Shown here: positions 46,396-57,036 of the stretch, piece after piece
Numbering within the stretch: position 1 is the first letter of the stretch
How the letters are laid out: every line of letters begins with the position of its first letter
Source of the DNA: Clostridioides difficile ATCC 9689 = DSM 1296
GTDB lineage: Bacteria; Bacillota; Clostridia; Peptostreptococcales; Peptostreptococcaceae
Direction of reading: 5' to 3'
Length of the DNA: 64,000 nucleotides
Assembly: GCF_001077535.1 (NCBI RefSeq)
Contig: NZ_CP011968.1
Location: forward strand, 3,038,001-3,102,000
Position numbers and translations under genes: made by a program
The notes under the pieces: model-generated
The model's input: only the letters and a program-made list of their open reading frames with translations
Database searches by the model: none
What the model was told of the DNA's origin: nothing

Positions 46396-47553
46396 CTACC
46401 TCCTACTTTTCATCTTCCACAAATCTATTTCCCTTTTATCATTTAATATCACTTCTTTTATTAGTAATACTACTGCAAAACTAAATGAAGCTTCTAATAA
46501 TAAATTTTCTGCAAAAGAGTATAGTAAAAATATAAATAAAGCTACTAAATATGCTTTTTTATCTTTTTCTATAAAGCTTTCTATTCCTTTATACATCAAA
46601 TACATAAATAATATACAAGCAACTACTCCTAGTACACTAATTATATATACATAAGAACTATCTAATGGATTAGTTGCTTTTATAGCAGGACTATATGAAT
46701 TTCCAAAAGGTTTTAGAAAGTTCCCCTTTTCAGCCAAGTATACATGCCAGAACTTAGGTCTACTTGCTAATAATCTATTTAATAAAGTGCTTTTATCAAA
46801 TACTTTACCAATAATTACACTAAATAAAGTAAGTATTATCGGTAATGTCTTTAGGAGCATTGGTAGTCCTTTTATTTTTTTTATATCTATCCATCTTATT
46901 ATTTCTACAAATATTAATCCTGCTAATATAGTGAAAAATCCAGTTCTACTATATGTGGTTTGATAAACAAAAAATGCAGAACCAAATAAAATTATTCTAT
47001 CCCATTTATTATAATCTTTATATCTTAAGAATATATATGCTGCATATATAGTAACCATATGATAAAATACACTATTTGGATTACCAAGTCCAAAATCCAT
47101 TCTTGTAACAAGCATATCTATTTTTTCTATATATCTATAGTGGACTTCCTGATTAAATATTAATGAAGGAAATAGATTAAATAATAATATAGCTACCATT
47201 AAAAAACATGCCGATATTATTAAATAATTTTTAACTATAAATTTATCATCTATTTGCTTAGCTGATACAGCTAATAAAACGATTAATAATATAGCTCCTT
47301 CCCTATTTAATAAATAAAGTAAGACACAAACTCCAACTAGTACCATTTCTGTTATACTTTTTCTCTTATCAAATAAAAAAAGTAGCATTAGTATTCCTAT
47401 TGAAGAATAAAATAACGCTGATTTAATCATCCCTATATCCATATTTGGGTCAATAAATGATATCATATACTTTCTAAGTAATATGATAAACAAAACAAAT
47501 ATATAAAGATATTTTCTAATCATAATATTTCTATCATCATTTAAAGTCTTCAT
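46396..47553 (-). CDS. O-antigen ligase/polymerase-like membrane protein
   Basis: 385 residues, about ten membrane helices, with one larger loop between residues ~245 and 295. This is the general build of Wzy polymerases and O-antigen ligase-like proteins, which share almost no sequence. In this locus it is the only candidate to polymerise the lipid-linked repeat units on the outer face of the membrane. ATG behind AAGGGAG. Confidence 0.78.
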   Translation of the reverse strand: MKTLNDDRNIMIRKYLYIFVLFIILLRKYMISFIDPNMDIGMIKSALFYSSIGILMLLFLFDKRKSITEMVLVGVCVLLYLLNREGAILLIVLLAVSAKQIDDKFIVKNYLIISACFLMVAILLFNLFPSLIFNQEVHYRYIEKIDMLVTRMDFGLGNPNSVFYHMVTIYAAYIFLRYKDYNKWDRIILFGSAFFVYQTTYSRTGFFTILAGLIFVEIIRWIDIKKIKGLPMLLKTLPIILTLFSVIIGKVFDKSTLLNRLLASRPKFWHVYLAEKGNFLKPFGNSYSPAIKATNPLDSSYVYIISVLGVVACILFMYLMYKGIESFIEKDKKAYLVALFIFLLYSFAENLLLEASFSFAVVLLIKEVILNDKREIDLWKMKSRR

Positions 47554-47568
47554 TTTACTTTCTCCCTT

Positions 47569-48291
47569 TTAGCTTCGTAAAGTATTACTTGCAAATATTT
47601 TACAACACTTCCATATCTTATTTACACCTGTTAAGTGTTTGCTTTCTAAGAAATAATTTCTCTTTTTAGCCCAACTTTTTCCCCACCAATGTATCCCAAA
47701 AGTGTTTTCTGTTATACATTCTGGTGTAAAGTCTTCTTTAAATCCAAAAGGATAAAAATATTCTTTGTCGTAAACACGTATTCCTTCTTCATAATTATTT
47801 AGGTCAATCTTCTTATAATTCTTTTCCATAAGATGAGTCATTATCTTTGGTATTGTAAACAATGAAGAAGTAAGTACTTCTTTTTCATAGTACTCCAATA
47901 AGTCTTTTAAAAAAGGATGTCCTTTTTCTACACCTATTATAGCACCATTTATATACTCTCTATCATCTTCATACCCACAGATTAGCCTATTATTTTCTAA
48001 AAGAGGAGTTATATCCTTTAATATTTGCATATCTGTATCCATATAAACTCCACCTTGTTCATAGAGTACTTTTATTCTTGTATAATCAGATATGAATGCC
48101 CAAAGTTTTCTTTTATAACATTCTTCCAAAAACTTATTTCCTTTTATTTCTTTCTCTATATCAAAGTTTTTTTCATTCCACTCTACTATCTCATATTCTG
48201 GAAGCTTTTCTTTCCAAGAATTTATACATATATTTTCTATATTTCCTTTTGGACCACCAAACCATACATAATGTATTTTTTTAGGAATCAA
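47569..48291 (-). CDS. glycosyltransferase with DXD motif (GT32/OCH1-like)
   Basis: 240 residues. IPKKIHYVWFGG at the N-terminus and GGVYMDTDMQIL (DXD) are the hallmarks of the 'sugar-binding region containing DXD' family, which includes mannosyl- and GlcNAc-type transferases. The C-terminal GIHWWGKSW is also typical. The start is TTG at 48291, set by GGAGGT. Directly after manC, so transfer of mannose is an attractive but unproven idea. Confidence 0.87.
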   Translation of the reverse strand: MIPKKIHYVWFGGPKGNIENICINSWKEKLPEYEIVEWNEKNFDIEKEIKGNKFLEECYKRKLWAFISDYTRIKVLYEQGGVYMDTDMQILKDITPLLENNRLICGYEDDREYINGAIIGVEKGHPFLKDLLEYYEKEVLTSSLFTIPKIMTHLMEKNYKKIDLNNYEEGIRVYDKEYFYPFGFKEDFTPECITENTFGIHWWGKSWAKKRNYFLESKHLTGVNKIWKCCKIFASNTLRS

Positions 48292-48302
48292 ATGAACACC
48301 TC

Positions 48303-49376
48303 CTACATATATTCTTGTCTATCTTCTTCTTTTAACTGCTCTACTATTTTTTTGACATCTTGAGCTTTATCTTTTCTACAAACCATAACTGCATCATTTG
48401 TAGATACTACTATCAAATCACTAATACCTATTGTCGATATTAATTTGTCATCTGAATATATAATTGAATTTTTAGTATCTATAGTAATATTTTCACCTCT
48501 TTTGATATTACCTTCATCATCAGTTGGATATATTGCACCTAGAGAATCCCAAGAACCAACATCATTCCATCCAAAATCACCAGGAACTACTATAACATCA
48601 TTACTTCTTTCCATAATACCATAATCTATAGAGATTGATTGTATAGTTGGGTATATTTCTTTTATTTTTTCCATTTCTTCTTTTGTTCCTAAGTATTTAC
48701 TTATATCTTCTAATTTTTCATATACTTTTGGCAAGTATCTCTTAAAATCTTCTAGTATTTTAGATACCTTCCATACGAACATTCCACTATTCCATACATA
48801 CTTTTTAGAGTTTACATATTCTTTAGCAATTTCATAGTTTGGTTTTTCTACAAACTCCACTACCTCATATGCAACATCTTCTATAGTATTTTCTCTATTA
48901 AAATTTATGTATCCATATCCTGTTGATGGAAATGTAGGAGTTATCCCAATAGTTACTAGTTTATCATTATTTTCTGCTATATAGATAGCTTTTTCCAAAA
49001 TAGATTTAAATTCTTTTTCATCTTTTATATAATGGTCAGCTGGATATACACACATAACACCATCACCATATTTTTTCATTATGTTAAATGCTGCAAAGCC
49101 TATAGCTGCTGCTGTATTTCTGGCACATGGCTCTGGCAATATATTACTATCCAAACATTTATCTTTTACTATATCCTTTAAAGCTTCCAATTGCTTCTCA
49201 TTGGTTACTATAAATAAATCATCTTTTTTTGCTAGAGAATCTATTCTGTTTATAGTTTCGTTTATTAAAGCATCTTCTCCACTTAAATTTATAAGCTGTT
49301 TAGGTACTTCTTGTCTACTAAGTGGCCAGAAACGAGTTCCTCCTCCTCCAGCCATTATGACATTGTATACTTTCAT
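48303..49376 (-). CDS. manC: mannose-1-phosphate guanylyltransferase
   Basis: 357 residues, the short single-domain type without the C-terminal isomerase. Nucleotidyltransferase motif GGGGTRFWPLSR with QEVPKQLI, and FVEKPNYEIAKEY near residue 165, are diagnostic. Produces GDP-mannose, the donor for the mannose residue of the polymer. Immediately follows the phosphohexomutase, which could supply mannose-1-phosphate. ATG behind GGGGAGA. Confidence 0.94.
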   Translation of the reverse strand: MKVYNVIMAGGGGTRFWPLSRQEVPKQLINLSGEDALINETINRIDSLAKKDDLFIVTNEKQLEALKDIVKDKCLDSNILPEPCARNTAAAIGFAAFNIMKKYGDGVMCVYPADHYIKDEKEFKSILEKAIYIAENNDKLVTIGITPTFPSTGYGYINFNRENTIEDVAYEVVEFVEKPNYEIAKEYVNSKKYVWNSGMFVWKVSKILEDFKRYLPKVYEKLEDISKYLGTKEEMEKIKEIYPTIQSISIDYGIMERSNDVIVVPGDFGWNDVGSWDSLGAIYPTDDEGNIKRGENITIDTKNSIIYSDDKLISTIGISDLIVVSTNDAVMVCRKDKAQDVKKIVEQLKEEDRQEYM

Positions 49377-49397
49377 TGTTTATCTCCCCTTAGCTTT

Positions 49398-51104
49398 TTA
49401 TATAGAATCCACTACATTTAATATATAAGATATTAAATTGTTCAACTTAAATTCTACATCTTCTTGATTGTCTGAATTTGCTCCAAAGTAAAATTTAATT
49501 TTAGGTTCTGTACCTGAAGGTCTTATAGCTATCCAAGAGCCATCTTCAAGTAAAAATTTAAGTACATCTGACTTAGGTAAATCATCAACACTATCTTTAT
49601 AGTCTAAAATTTTATCTACTTTTACATCAGCCACATTATCTATTTTAACACTTCTAAAGTAAAGCATCATCTCTTTTATTTTTTTTATTCCATCTATGCC
49701 TTTTAAAGTTACTGACTTTAAGTCCTCTTTGTAGTATCCAAATTTATTATATGTATCTATCAAAGCTTCATACAAGTTCATACCTTTTGAAGAATAGTAT
49801 GCTGCCATTTCACATATCATAAGTGAAGATACAACACCATCTTTATCTCTAGCATGAGTTCCAATTAAGTAACCATAACTTTCCTCATATCCCATTATAA
49901 AACTTCTATCATTGCTTTCTTCAAACGCTTTTATTTTTTCTCCTATAAATTTAAATCCTGTTAAAGTATTTAAACAATCTACATTATAAGCCTTTGCTAT
50001 TTTTGCACCTAGTTCTGATGTAACTATAGTTTTTATTATTGTAGGATTGTTTTTAGGAAGTTTATTTTCTTCAACTAAACTCTCTAATATATATCTAACT
50101 AAAAGTGAACCGACTTGATTTCCATTTAAGACTACATATTCACCACTTGAATCTTTTACAACGATACCTACTCTATCACAATCAGGGTCTGTTCCTATTA
50201 TCAAATCAGTGCCATTATTCTTTGCCATTTCAATAGCTATATTAAACACTGACTTTTCTTCAGGATTAGGATACTTTACTGTTGAAAAATTAGAATCTGG
50301 CAATTCTTGCTCCTTAACTACCATTACATTTTCAAAACCACATTCATTTAAGACTTTTCTTACTGGCTTATTTCCTGTACCATGAATAGGTGTATATATT
50401 ATTTTTAATTTTTTCCCGTATTCATCTATTATATTTTGTCTTAAAACTTGCTTCTTAACAGCTTTTATAAACTCATCATCTACTTCATTATCTAATATAG
50501 TTATTAAATTTTTAGATAAAGCTTCTTTAAAATCTATACTTTTAATAGTACTGTAATCATCAATCTTATTAACTTCTGCTATTATATCATTTGCCATATC
50601 TATACAGATTTGACCACCATCTGAGTCATATACTTTATATCCATTGTATTCTTTAGGATTATGACTTGCTGTTATTACTATTCCCATAGCACACTTTAAA
50701 TATCTAACAGCAAAAGAAAGTTCTGGTGTAGGCTTTAATTCTTCAAAAATATAAGCCTTTACACCATAAGCACTTAAAGTCTTTGCTACTTCTATACAAA
50801 ACTCCCTAGACATGTATCTACTATCATGTGCTATAACTATTCCCTTTTGCTTACCTTCTTCTCCTTGAGTTTTCATGATATAATTTAAAACGCCCAGTGT
50901 CGCACGTCTAACAGTATAAATATTGATTCTATTAGTTCCCGCTCCTATTATACCTCTTAAACCACCTGTTCCAAACTCTAAATTTTTATAAAATCTATCT
51001 TGTATTTCTTTTTCATCATCTTTTATACTTAATAGCTCATTTTTCGTTTGTTCATCAAAATAAGGAGAATTTAACCACATCTCATAATTATTCTTATAAT
51101 CCAT
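49398..51104 (-). CDS. phosphohexomutase (phosphoglucomutase/phosphomannomutase)
   Basis: 568 residues, alpha-D-phosphohexomutase superfamily. The phosphoserine loop is [11 protein letters not shown], the metal site [11 protein letters not shown], the sugar-specificity loop GYEESYGYL and the phosphate-binding [12 protein letters not shown] near the C-terminus. Length and the N-terminal [10 protein letters not shown] match the long Firmicute PgcA-like group. It interconverts 6- and 1-phosphates of glucose or mannose for the UDP-Glc and GDP-Man used in this locus. Confidence 0.94.
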   Translation of the reverse strand: MDYKNNYEMWLNSPYFDEQTKNELLSIKDDEKEIQDRFYKNLEFGTGGLRGIIGAGTNRINIYTVRRATLGVLNYIMKTQGEEGKQKGIVIAHDSRYMSREFCIEVAKTLSAYGVKAYIFEELKPTPELSFAVRYLKCAMGIVITASHNPKEYNGYKVYDSDGGQICIDMANDIIAEVNKIDDYSTIKSIDFKEALSKNLITILDNEVDDEFIKAVKKQVLRQNIIDEYGKKLKIIYTPIHGTGNKPVRKVLNECGFENVMVVKEQELPDSNFSTVKYPNPEEKSVFNIAIEMAKNNGTDLIIGTDPDCDRVGIVVKDSSGEYVVLNGNQVGSLLVRYILESLVEENKLPKNNPTIIKTIVTSELGAKIAKAYNVDCLNTLTGFKFIGEKIKAFEESNDRSFIMGYEESYGYLIGTHARDKDGVVSSLMICEMAAYYSSKGMNLYEALIDTYNKFGYYKEDLKSVTLKGIDGIKKIKEMMLYFRSVKIDNVADVKVDKILDYKDSVDDLPKSDVLKFLLEDGSWIAIRPSGTEPKIKFYFGANSDNQEDVEFKLNNLISYILNVVDSI

Positions 51105-51149
51105 ATTTTCATCCTTTCTGACTCTAATTTAAAATTTCAAGGTAATTAT

Positions 51150-52706
51150 CTATCTTCTAAGTAGTTTTTGTTTTCCTTTTCTTAAAAATTCAAAAGCTAA
51201 ATCCATCTCTTCTACCTTAAATAAAACTATCAATACAGTATATACAGAAGCTCCACCTAATACTCCAGCTCCAACTGATATAATTTCTTTAATTGTTCCT
51301 GAACCCATAAATGCATATAGATTATTATATATCAATAAAGTAGCTACTGCCATCACACCAGATGCTACCAAACTTTTTAGACCAGTCTTTATAATTTTAT
51401 CCCCTCCAAAATATCCATTTTTCTTTTTAAGAGATATAAATAATAATATAACTGTAATTATGTTTGATGTACTAGTTGATATAGCAATACCTGCATGACC
51501 CAATGGTCTTATCAATATTAAATTAAGAACTATATTTATTATTAAAGCTATACTTCCATTTATCATTGGCGTTTTTGTATCTGAAAGAGAGTAAAATGCC
51601 CTATATAAGACATCTCTTACTCCACAAGCCAATAAACCTAGTGAATATAATCTAAGCGCTATAGATGTAAGGTCTGTTGATAACGCATCAAATTTACCCC
51701 TTTGGAATAATATTCTAACAAGAGGCTCTGCTAATATAATAGCTCCTATAGATATAGGAAGCACCACCAATATAATACAATTTGAAGATTTTACAATAGT
51801 GCTTATAAATCCTTCTTTATTATCTTTACCAGACATTTTTGCTAGTTTAGGATATATAACTGTTATTATAGATGTAACAAATAATGCCATAACAAACTCA
51901 TTTAGCCTATTTGCATAGTTAAGAGCAGACAACTTTCCATCACCCAAAGTGGTTGCCAATAATCGGTCAACAAATATATTTAACTGTCCAACAGCTACTC
52001 CTACCAACATAGGCAATACTAGGTTGACTAACTCTTTTATGGACTCATCCTTTAAATTTATATATGGCTTATACTTGTAGGACTTCTTAAACGCAAATGG
52101 CAGTTGAAACAATAGCTGACTCGCCATAGCCAATAATGCTCCTGCTGGCAGTATCCATACATTTTTACCTGCACTTAGTGCTATTGCTGCTATTATTATA
52201 ATATTATATGGGATTCCTATAAGCCCAGGAATTACAAAACTGTCATTCACCTGTAAAAACGAACTAAATATCTTACTTCCACTCAGGAATAAAACTCCTG
52301 AAATCATTATTTTAGTAAATAATATTGCTGCTTGGAACTTAGCAGGGTCGTTTCTAAATCCTGCTGCAAATACTGTAACAAATTGCTCTGTAAATAAAAG
52401 CCCAATAATAGCTATTACTATAGCCATTATATAGCATATATTTAAAACATTATTAGTAAATTTTAAGGCACCTTCATCTCCGAGTCTTTTCTTTGTCTCA
52501 AAGTACATAGGTATATAAGTTGTAGCAACTGCAGAGCCTATGACTGCTATGATTAAACCAGGTATATTTAATGTTAATACAAATACGTCTGCATACATAC
52601 CTGTCCCATAGAAATTTGCAAGTACAAGTTCTCTAAGGAAACCTAATACTTTTGAAAACATAGTGGCTGCCATAATCCACAATGCTGCTTTAGCTGTTTT
52701 TGACAT
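51150..52706 (-). CDS. murJ: MurJ/MviN-family lipid flippase
   Basis: 518 residues with 14 or so membrane helices; MOP-superfamily pattern with an N-terminal TMFSKVLGFLRELVLANFYG like MurJ. MurJ flips lipid II; placed inside the polysaccharide operon, between cwp7 and the phosphohexomutase, it may instead flip the polymer repeat unit, because no separate Wzx-like gene is present. ATG behind AAGGAG. Confidence 0.9.
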   Translation of the reverse strand: MSKTAKAALWIMAATMFSKVLGFLRELVLANFYGTGMYADVFVLTLNIPGLIIAVIGSAVATTYIPMYFETKKRLGDEGALKFTNNVLNICYIMAIVIAIIGLLFTEQFVTVFAAGFRNDPAKFQAAILFTKIMISGVLFLSGSKIFSSFLQVNDSFVIPGLIGIPYNIIIIAAIALSAGKNVWILPAGALLAMASQLLFQLPFAFKKSYKYKPYINLKDESIKELVNLVLPMLVGVAVGQLNIFVDRLLATTLGDGKLSALNYANRLNEFVMALFVTSIITVIYPKLAKMSGKDNKEGFISTIVKSSNCIILVVLPISIGAIILAEPLVRILFQRGKFDALSTDLTSIALRLYSLGLLACGVRDVLYRAFYSLSDTKTPMINGSIALIINIVLNLILIRPLGHAGIAISTSTSNIITVILLFISLKKKNGYFGGDKIIKTGLKSLVASGVMAVATLLIYNNLYAFMGSGTIKEIISVGAGVLGGASVYTVLIVLFKVEEMDLAFEFLRKGKQKLLRR

Positions 52707-52820
52707 CTTCTTTCTCCTTATCTAATTTAAACTCTAAAAGTAGAACTTTTAAAACTGCTTATAAACATTATTCTAATTAAGTAAATTTAACCTATGAAAA
52801 GCTTCCTTATAAATCAAAAA

Positions 52821-53876
52821 CTATTTCGACTCATATCTAAGTGCCCTAAATGTAATCAATAGTAATAATAGTATTAATACTATACAAGATAAGAATGTTA
52901 GATTAAATATGCTCTTAAATAGACTATAATCACCTACTGTATACCCAACTTCAACTACATCATTTATATTGCTATCTTTCAAGAATTTATCTTGTGCACG
53001 ACTTAAGTTATCACTACAAATCAGTATTGGCATATTTTCTTTTGCTGATACTACTCCCAAAGAAATATATTCGTTTACATCAGATCTACTACCAAAGTCT
53101 AATCTAGCAGTATAGATTTTCTTTATATCTTTTTCATCATAAAACTTCTTTATTAAATCAACATTTGTACTTGACTTATTTATTTGCTTTATTCCTTCTA
53201 TATTTTTTAAGTTAGAATCAATCTCTGCAATAAACTCTTTTGAATCACCTAATGCATATATTTTTTTAAGGTTTTTGCCTTTTAAGAAATCAATTTGTTC
53301 CTCAAACCCTTCATCTTTAGCCCATATTATTGGCATTCCACTTTTAGCGGCATAAGAATATACAGATATGGCGTTCTCTAATCCTGTTGTTGAGCTAAGT
53401 AAAAATGCTTCATCAAATCCTACTGTTCTATACATTTCTCTAGCTATCTTTAAAGATGTATCATATCTGTCTTTCCCTCTTATTCTTTCTACTTTCATTC
53501 CCATTTTTTCTATATTACGTTCAGCATCTTTAGATACTGCCTTTAAACCACCTACTATCGTAACCTTCTCTGGACCTAGTTCTTTTAGATAATTTCTTGT
53601 TACTCTACCAAGATTTTTACTCTTAGTTACAACTATTGGAGCATTTTTTGCATATGCTAAAGGTGTTGCACTTATACTATCTACAATTGACTCTTCATTT
53701 ACAAGAATTACTTCTTTAGAATCCTTAAATGCTCTTTTATTTAATTCTGTCGAAATCTCTGGTATACTCCCTTCTATCAACTCTCTTTTGGGATTTGCAT
53801 CTGCAAATACTCCTATCGTACTAGAAATAGAGATTAACAAAACTAACGATAATATAGTAGAAATTTTTTTAATCAT
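52821..53876 (-). CDS. cwp7: Cwp7 CWB2-type cell wall protein with C-terminal membrane helix
   Basis: 351 residues. A signal peptide (about 1-25, ending GVFADA) is followed directly by three CWB2 modules, rather diverged in sequence (modules begin near ELNKRAFKDSKEV, RIRGKDRYDTSL and QINKSSTNVDL). Unlike other Cwp proteins it has no effector domain; it ends in a hydrophobic helix (about LSCIVLILLLLLITF) and RALRYESK, so it should stay membrane-anchored. It lies 114 bases upstream of murJ and may be part of the export machinery. Confidence 0.88.
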   Translation of the reverse strand: MIKKISTILSLVLLISISSTIGVFADANPKRELIEGSIPEISTELNKRAFKDSKEVILVNEESIVDSISATPLAYAKNAPIVVTKSKNLGRVTRNYLKELGPEKVTIVGGLKAVSKDAERNIEKMGMKVERIRGKDRYDTSLKIAREMYRTVGFDEAFLLSSTTGLENAISVYSYAAKSGMPIIWAKDEGFEEQIDFLKGKNLKKIYALGDSKEFIAEIDSNLKNIEGIKQINKSSTNVDLIKKFYDEKDIKKIYTARLDFGSRSDVNEYISLGVVSAKENMPILICSDNLSRAQDKFLKDSNINDVVEVGYTVGDYSLFKSIFNLTFLSCIVLILLLLLITFRALRYESK

Positions 53877-53915
53877 AAGTTCTCATTCCTTTTCTTTTTT
53901 GTATTTTTTGACAAT

Positions 53916-53942
53916 AAAAAAGCTCTTTTTAAAGAGCTTTTT
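53916..53942 (-). terminator. terminator after the priming sugar transferase gene
   Basis: AAAAAGCTCTTT/AAGAGCTTTTT hairpin with a short loop and T tract on both strands, between the priming transferase stop and the cwp7 start. It separates the two transcription units, or gives partial termination. Confidence 0.85.
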
Positions 53943-53970
53943 CATTGATTAGTAATCTAATATTTTAAAA

Positions 53971-54657
53971 TTATCTAGCTCCGTCTCCTGTCAATACTAC
54001 TTTAACAGTTTTAAAGAGTATCTTAAAGTCAAGTAATATACTCCTATTTTTTATATAGTAAATATCTTCTTTAAGTTTTTCTTCAGGAGTGATTTCGTAT
54101 CCACCATTTACTTGTGCCCAACCTGTAAGCCCAGGTTTTATAGCGAGCCTGTTGATAAATCCAGGTATTTCCTCATTAAATTGAACAGTAAAGTTCGGTC
54201 TCTCTGGTCTAGGACCTATTAAGCCCATGTCCCCCTTTAATATATTAAACAGCTGTGGAATCTCATCAATTCTAGTTTTCCTAATAAACTTTCCAACCTT
54301 AGTTATTCTAGGATCATCTTTTTCAGCCCATTGTGCGCCAAATTTTTCTGCGTCTGTTCTCATAGATCTCAATTTATATATATAGAATCTTCTCCCGCAT
54401 TTTCCTAGTCTTTCTTGCTTATAAGTTATTGGTCCTTTGTCCTCTATTTTAATAAGAATTCCAAATATTGCTATTAAAGGTAAACCTATCACAAGTCCTA
54501 TTATAGATAAAACTAAATCCATAATTCTTTGGTACAAGTCGAATAAAACTGTTCCTTTTACTATGCTATAGTCAATCTCACTTGCAATTTCTTTATCTGC
54601 CCCTGGATAGCTTTTAATTTTAGGTATTTCACACTCATCATTAGTATATCCAGACAT
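53971..54657 (-). CDS. priming undecaprenyl-phosphate sugar-phosphate transferase
   Basis: 228 residues from the ATG at 54657; a four-codon longer reading starts inside the GGAGGT ribosome binding site. One membrane hairpin (about LVLSIIGLVIGLPLIAIFGI) and the polyprenyl-phosphate hexose-1-phosphate transferase core: KIEDKGPITYKQERLGKCG, YKLRSM, DEIPQLFNILKGDMGLIGPRPE and GLTGWAQVNG. This enzyme starts repeat-unit synthesis by loading the first sugar-phosphate (Glc, GalNAc or similar) onto undecaprenyl phosphate. Confidence 0.93.
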   Translation of the reverse strand: MSGYTNDECEIPKIKSYPGADKEIASEIDYSIVKGTVLFDLYQRIMDLVLSIIGLVIGLPLIAIFGILIKIEDKGPITYKQERLGKCGRRFYIYKLRSMRTDAEKFGAQWAEKDDPRITKVGKFIRKTRIDEIPQLFNILKGDMGLIGPRPERPNFTVQFNEEIPGFINRLAIKPGLTGWAQVNGGYEITPEEKLKEDIYYIKNRSILLDFKILFKTVKVVLTGDGAR

Positions 54658-54809
54658 AGTTACCTCCATATTGGAATAAAAATTTTTTTAATTCTTAATT
54701 TCAACTTATTTCTATCTTATTTTTGACTTATTTCTATATTATACTCAATAATGAGCAGATTATCAATACAAGAAACATCATTGTAAACAATTTGATTCTT
54801 TACAAAAAT

Positions 54810-54853
54810 ATATCATCTCTTGTTATATTTTACATTATAACAGGAGATGATAT
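54810..54853 (-). terminator. terminator of cwp6
   Basis: ATATCATCTC-T-TGTTATA pairs with TATAACA-G-GAGATGATAT around an 8-base loop, ending in ATATTTTTG on the minus strand. Confidence 0.85.
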
Positions 54854-54876
54854 GTTTTGCTTTAATATTTTCTATT

Positions 54877-56904
54877 TTATTTTACTGTATCTTCTATTCC
54901 TATTCCAATTTGAGTTCCCATTGTTTTTACTTTTTCTGCAGTATTTAACTTATCCATATCGCTCTTATTGTCAATAAATGCACATTCAACAAGTATTGCT
55001 GGATAATTGTTATTTCTTAACACATATAGGTAATCTTTTCCATTATCAAGTGTTCTTGTCTTGATTCCTCTATTTTTCATGTTAAATTTTTCTAGTATTC
55101 TTTTTAAGATATTTGATGCTGCAGTCTTAGTTGTTCCACCATTTTTATCTTTTACTTTGTAATAAATTTCCACACCATTACCAGCTCCATTAGACGCATT
55201 GTAATGTATACTTGTAAATAAATCTGGCTTTATAGTATTTGATAATGCTGTTCTTTCTCCTAAAGCCATTGTTTTATCTGTATCTCTAGTCATAACAACA
55301 TTTATACCTTTTGAACGTAAATATTCAGTAGTTGCTAATGCTGTATTAAGAGTATATTTCTTTTCTTGTGCTCCACCATTTAATCCACTTGTTGCCCCTG
55401 AATCAGAACCCCCATGGCCTGGGTCTATCACTACAGTTTTTCCTGCTGCTGAACCTGAATTATCTGGTTCTGTTGGTGCATTGTGTTTTGATAAACTAGA
55501 TGCTATAGAATTTATAACACTATCTTTCATTCCATCACCAATTTGATATACTGTTTCTGCTGTTTTTTCTGATAAGTTTGTACTATGGTATGCAGAAACA
55601 TAAGTTTTTGGAGTTATAAGTATTGGAGCTTTTAATTTAGCTGCTAAAGGTCCTGCTGTTATTGAATCAACTATTATGTCAGATTTTGCAACTAACATTG
55701 CACTCAACTCTTTATCTGGATAGAAAGTCTTAATTACATTTGCATTTGTTTCATGTCTATCTGCTCCAGAAACTCTATTTTTTGAAGTACCATTTTTTGC
55801 TATTTTAGATATTTGGTCTATAATTTTTGATGATAAACTTTGACTACCACCTATGTAATAAGCTTCTTCTAAACCTTGTGAAGATAACCAATTATATGTA
55901 CCTTGTGGTACAGAATCTTTATTAGCTAATATTATAGGTTGTTGGTCTTCACCAGCTTTTGATGAAATATTAAGAGCATCATATTCACCAGCATATCCAT
56001 TTGCTATGTATATTTTATTAACATCATGATACTTATCTATTTCTTTTGCTATAAGTAAAGATGTTTCATGTCTATCAACTCCACCAATACGAGTCACATT
56101 TACATTTACAGCAGATTTAATTTGAGACACTGCCTTTTGTGAAACTGAACCATCATCACCTATAATTATTACATCACTTGGATTTAGACGTTTTAACTCT
56201 GCTTTTGTACTTTCTGGTATATCATCTTTATTTGCAAGTAATATTGGTGCGTCATATGTAGATGCAAGTGGAGTAGCTGTAATTCCATCTGCTGCTAATT
56301 CTCCATTAACTATTACAACCTTACTAGACCCATCTTTCCAACCTTGTTTACTTATCTCAACAGCAGTTTCAAATCTAGTAGCTCCAGCAAGTTTTTTTAC
56401 TGGTGCAGAAGTTTTTCTCATATATTCATTTACTGCTTTTGTTGAATTTGCATCACTTATTATAAACTCTTGCGTAACATCATAATCCTTAAGATTTAAT
56501 CCCATAGACTCTAAGTCTTCTTTGTTTAAAACTTTCTGTTCATCTTTACCATTTATTTTTATGCTTTGAAGTTCCCATACATTTAAGTATTCTGGGTCTT
56601 TGTTATAGTTTATTACACCTTCATATGAATCTGTCTTTTCATTGTAATTTAAAGTAGCTTCAAGTGGCATATCATAACACATAAAATTTAATGTTATTGA
56701 ATCAGCATTTAATTTTTCTTTAAATTTTACACTTGCATTAGATTTACTTCCTAACACTACACTTTTTCTTTGTAAATTTATATTAATATCTGAATTAGAT
56801 TCTGTATTTGCAGTAGTATTTTCAGCCGCTAAAGCTACGTTTGGTGCCACCATTGCTACAGACAACATTCCTGTTGCCAATAATTTTGTTGTTTTTTTCA
56901 TCAT
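54877..56904 (-). CDS. cwp6: Cwp6 cell wall protein, N-acetylmuramoyl-L-alanine amidase
   Basis: 675 residues. A signal peptide (about 1-27, ending VALAAENT) leads a ~130-residue N-terminal domain of unknown role, then three CWB2 modules (about 165-450, opening with KLAGATRFETAV), a Pro/Ser linker and an Amidase_3 domain (about 495-675; VIDPGHGGSDSGA, FTSIHYNAS, ILVECAFIDN). It cuts peptidoglycan at the wall surface. The ATG is tandem (ATGATG) behind GGGGGGA. An exact WalR-type box lies over its promoter. Confidence 0.94.
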   Translation of the reverse strand: MMKKTTKLLATGMLSVAMVAPNVALAAENTTANTESNSDININLQRKSVVLGSKSNASVKFKEKLNADSITLNFMCYDMPLEATLNYNEKTDSYEGVINYNKDPEYLNVWELQSIKINGKDEQKVLNKEDLESMGLNLKDYDVTQEFIISDANSTKAVNEYMRKTSAPVKKLAGATRFETAVEISKQGWKDGSSKVVIVNGELAADGITATPLASTYDAPILLANKDDIPESTKAELKRLNPSDVIIIGDDGSVSQKAVSQIKSAVNVNVTRIGGVDRHETSLLIAKEIDKYHDVNKIYIANGYAGEYDALNISSKAGEDQQPIILANKDSVPQGTYNWLSSQGLEEAYYIGGSQSLSSKIIDQISKIAKNGTSKNRVSGADRHETNANVIKTFYPDKELSAMLVAKSDIIVDSITAGPLAAKLKAPILITPKTYVSAYHSTNLSEKTAETVYQIGDGMKDSVINSIASSLSKHNAPTEPDNSGSAAGKTVVIDPGHGGSDSGATSGLNGGAQEKKYTLNTALATTEYLRSKGINVVMTRDTDKTMALGERTALSNTIKPDLFTSIHYNASNGAGNGVEIYYKVKDKNGGTTKTAASNILKRILEKFNMKNRGIKTRTLDNGKDYLYVLRNNNYPAILVECAFIDNKSDMDKLNTAEKVKTMGTQIGIGIEDTVK

Positions 56905-57006
56905 ATCCCCCCTAATTTTTTGGTTCTTTAAATCTTTAAATCTTTTTTAATACATCTTAAGCTTGTTTTATATTACATAAATTCAATATTATGTAAATCT
57001 TTTTTC

Positions 57007-57036
57007 ATTATAGCACAAAAAATTACAAATTGTAAA
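57007..57036 (-). promoter_or_regulatory. promoter of cwp6
   Basis: On the minus strand TTTACA (57031-57036) and an extended -10, TGCTATAAT (TATAAT at 57007-57012), are 18 bases apart, about 100 bases before the start. Confidence 0.6.
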
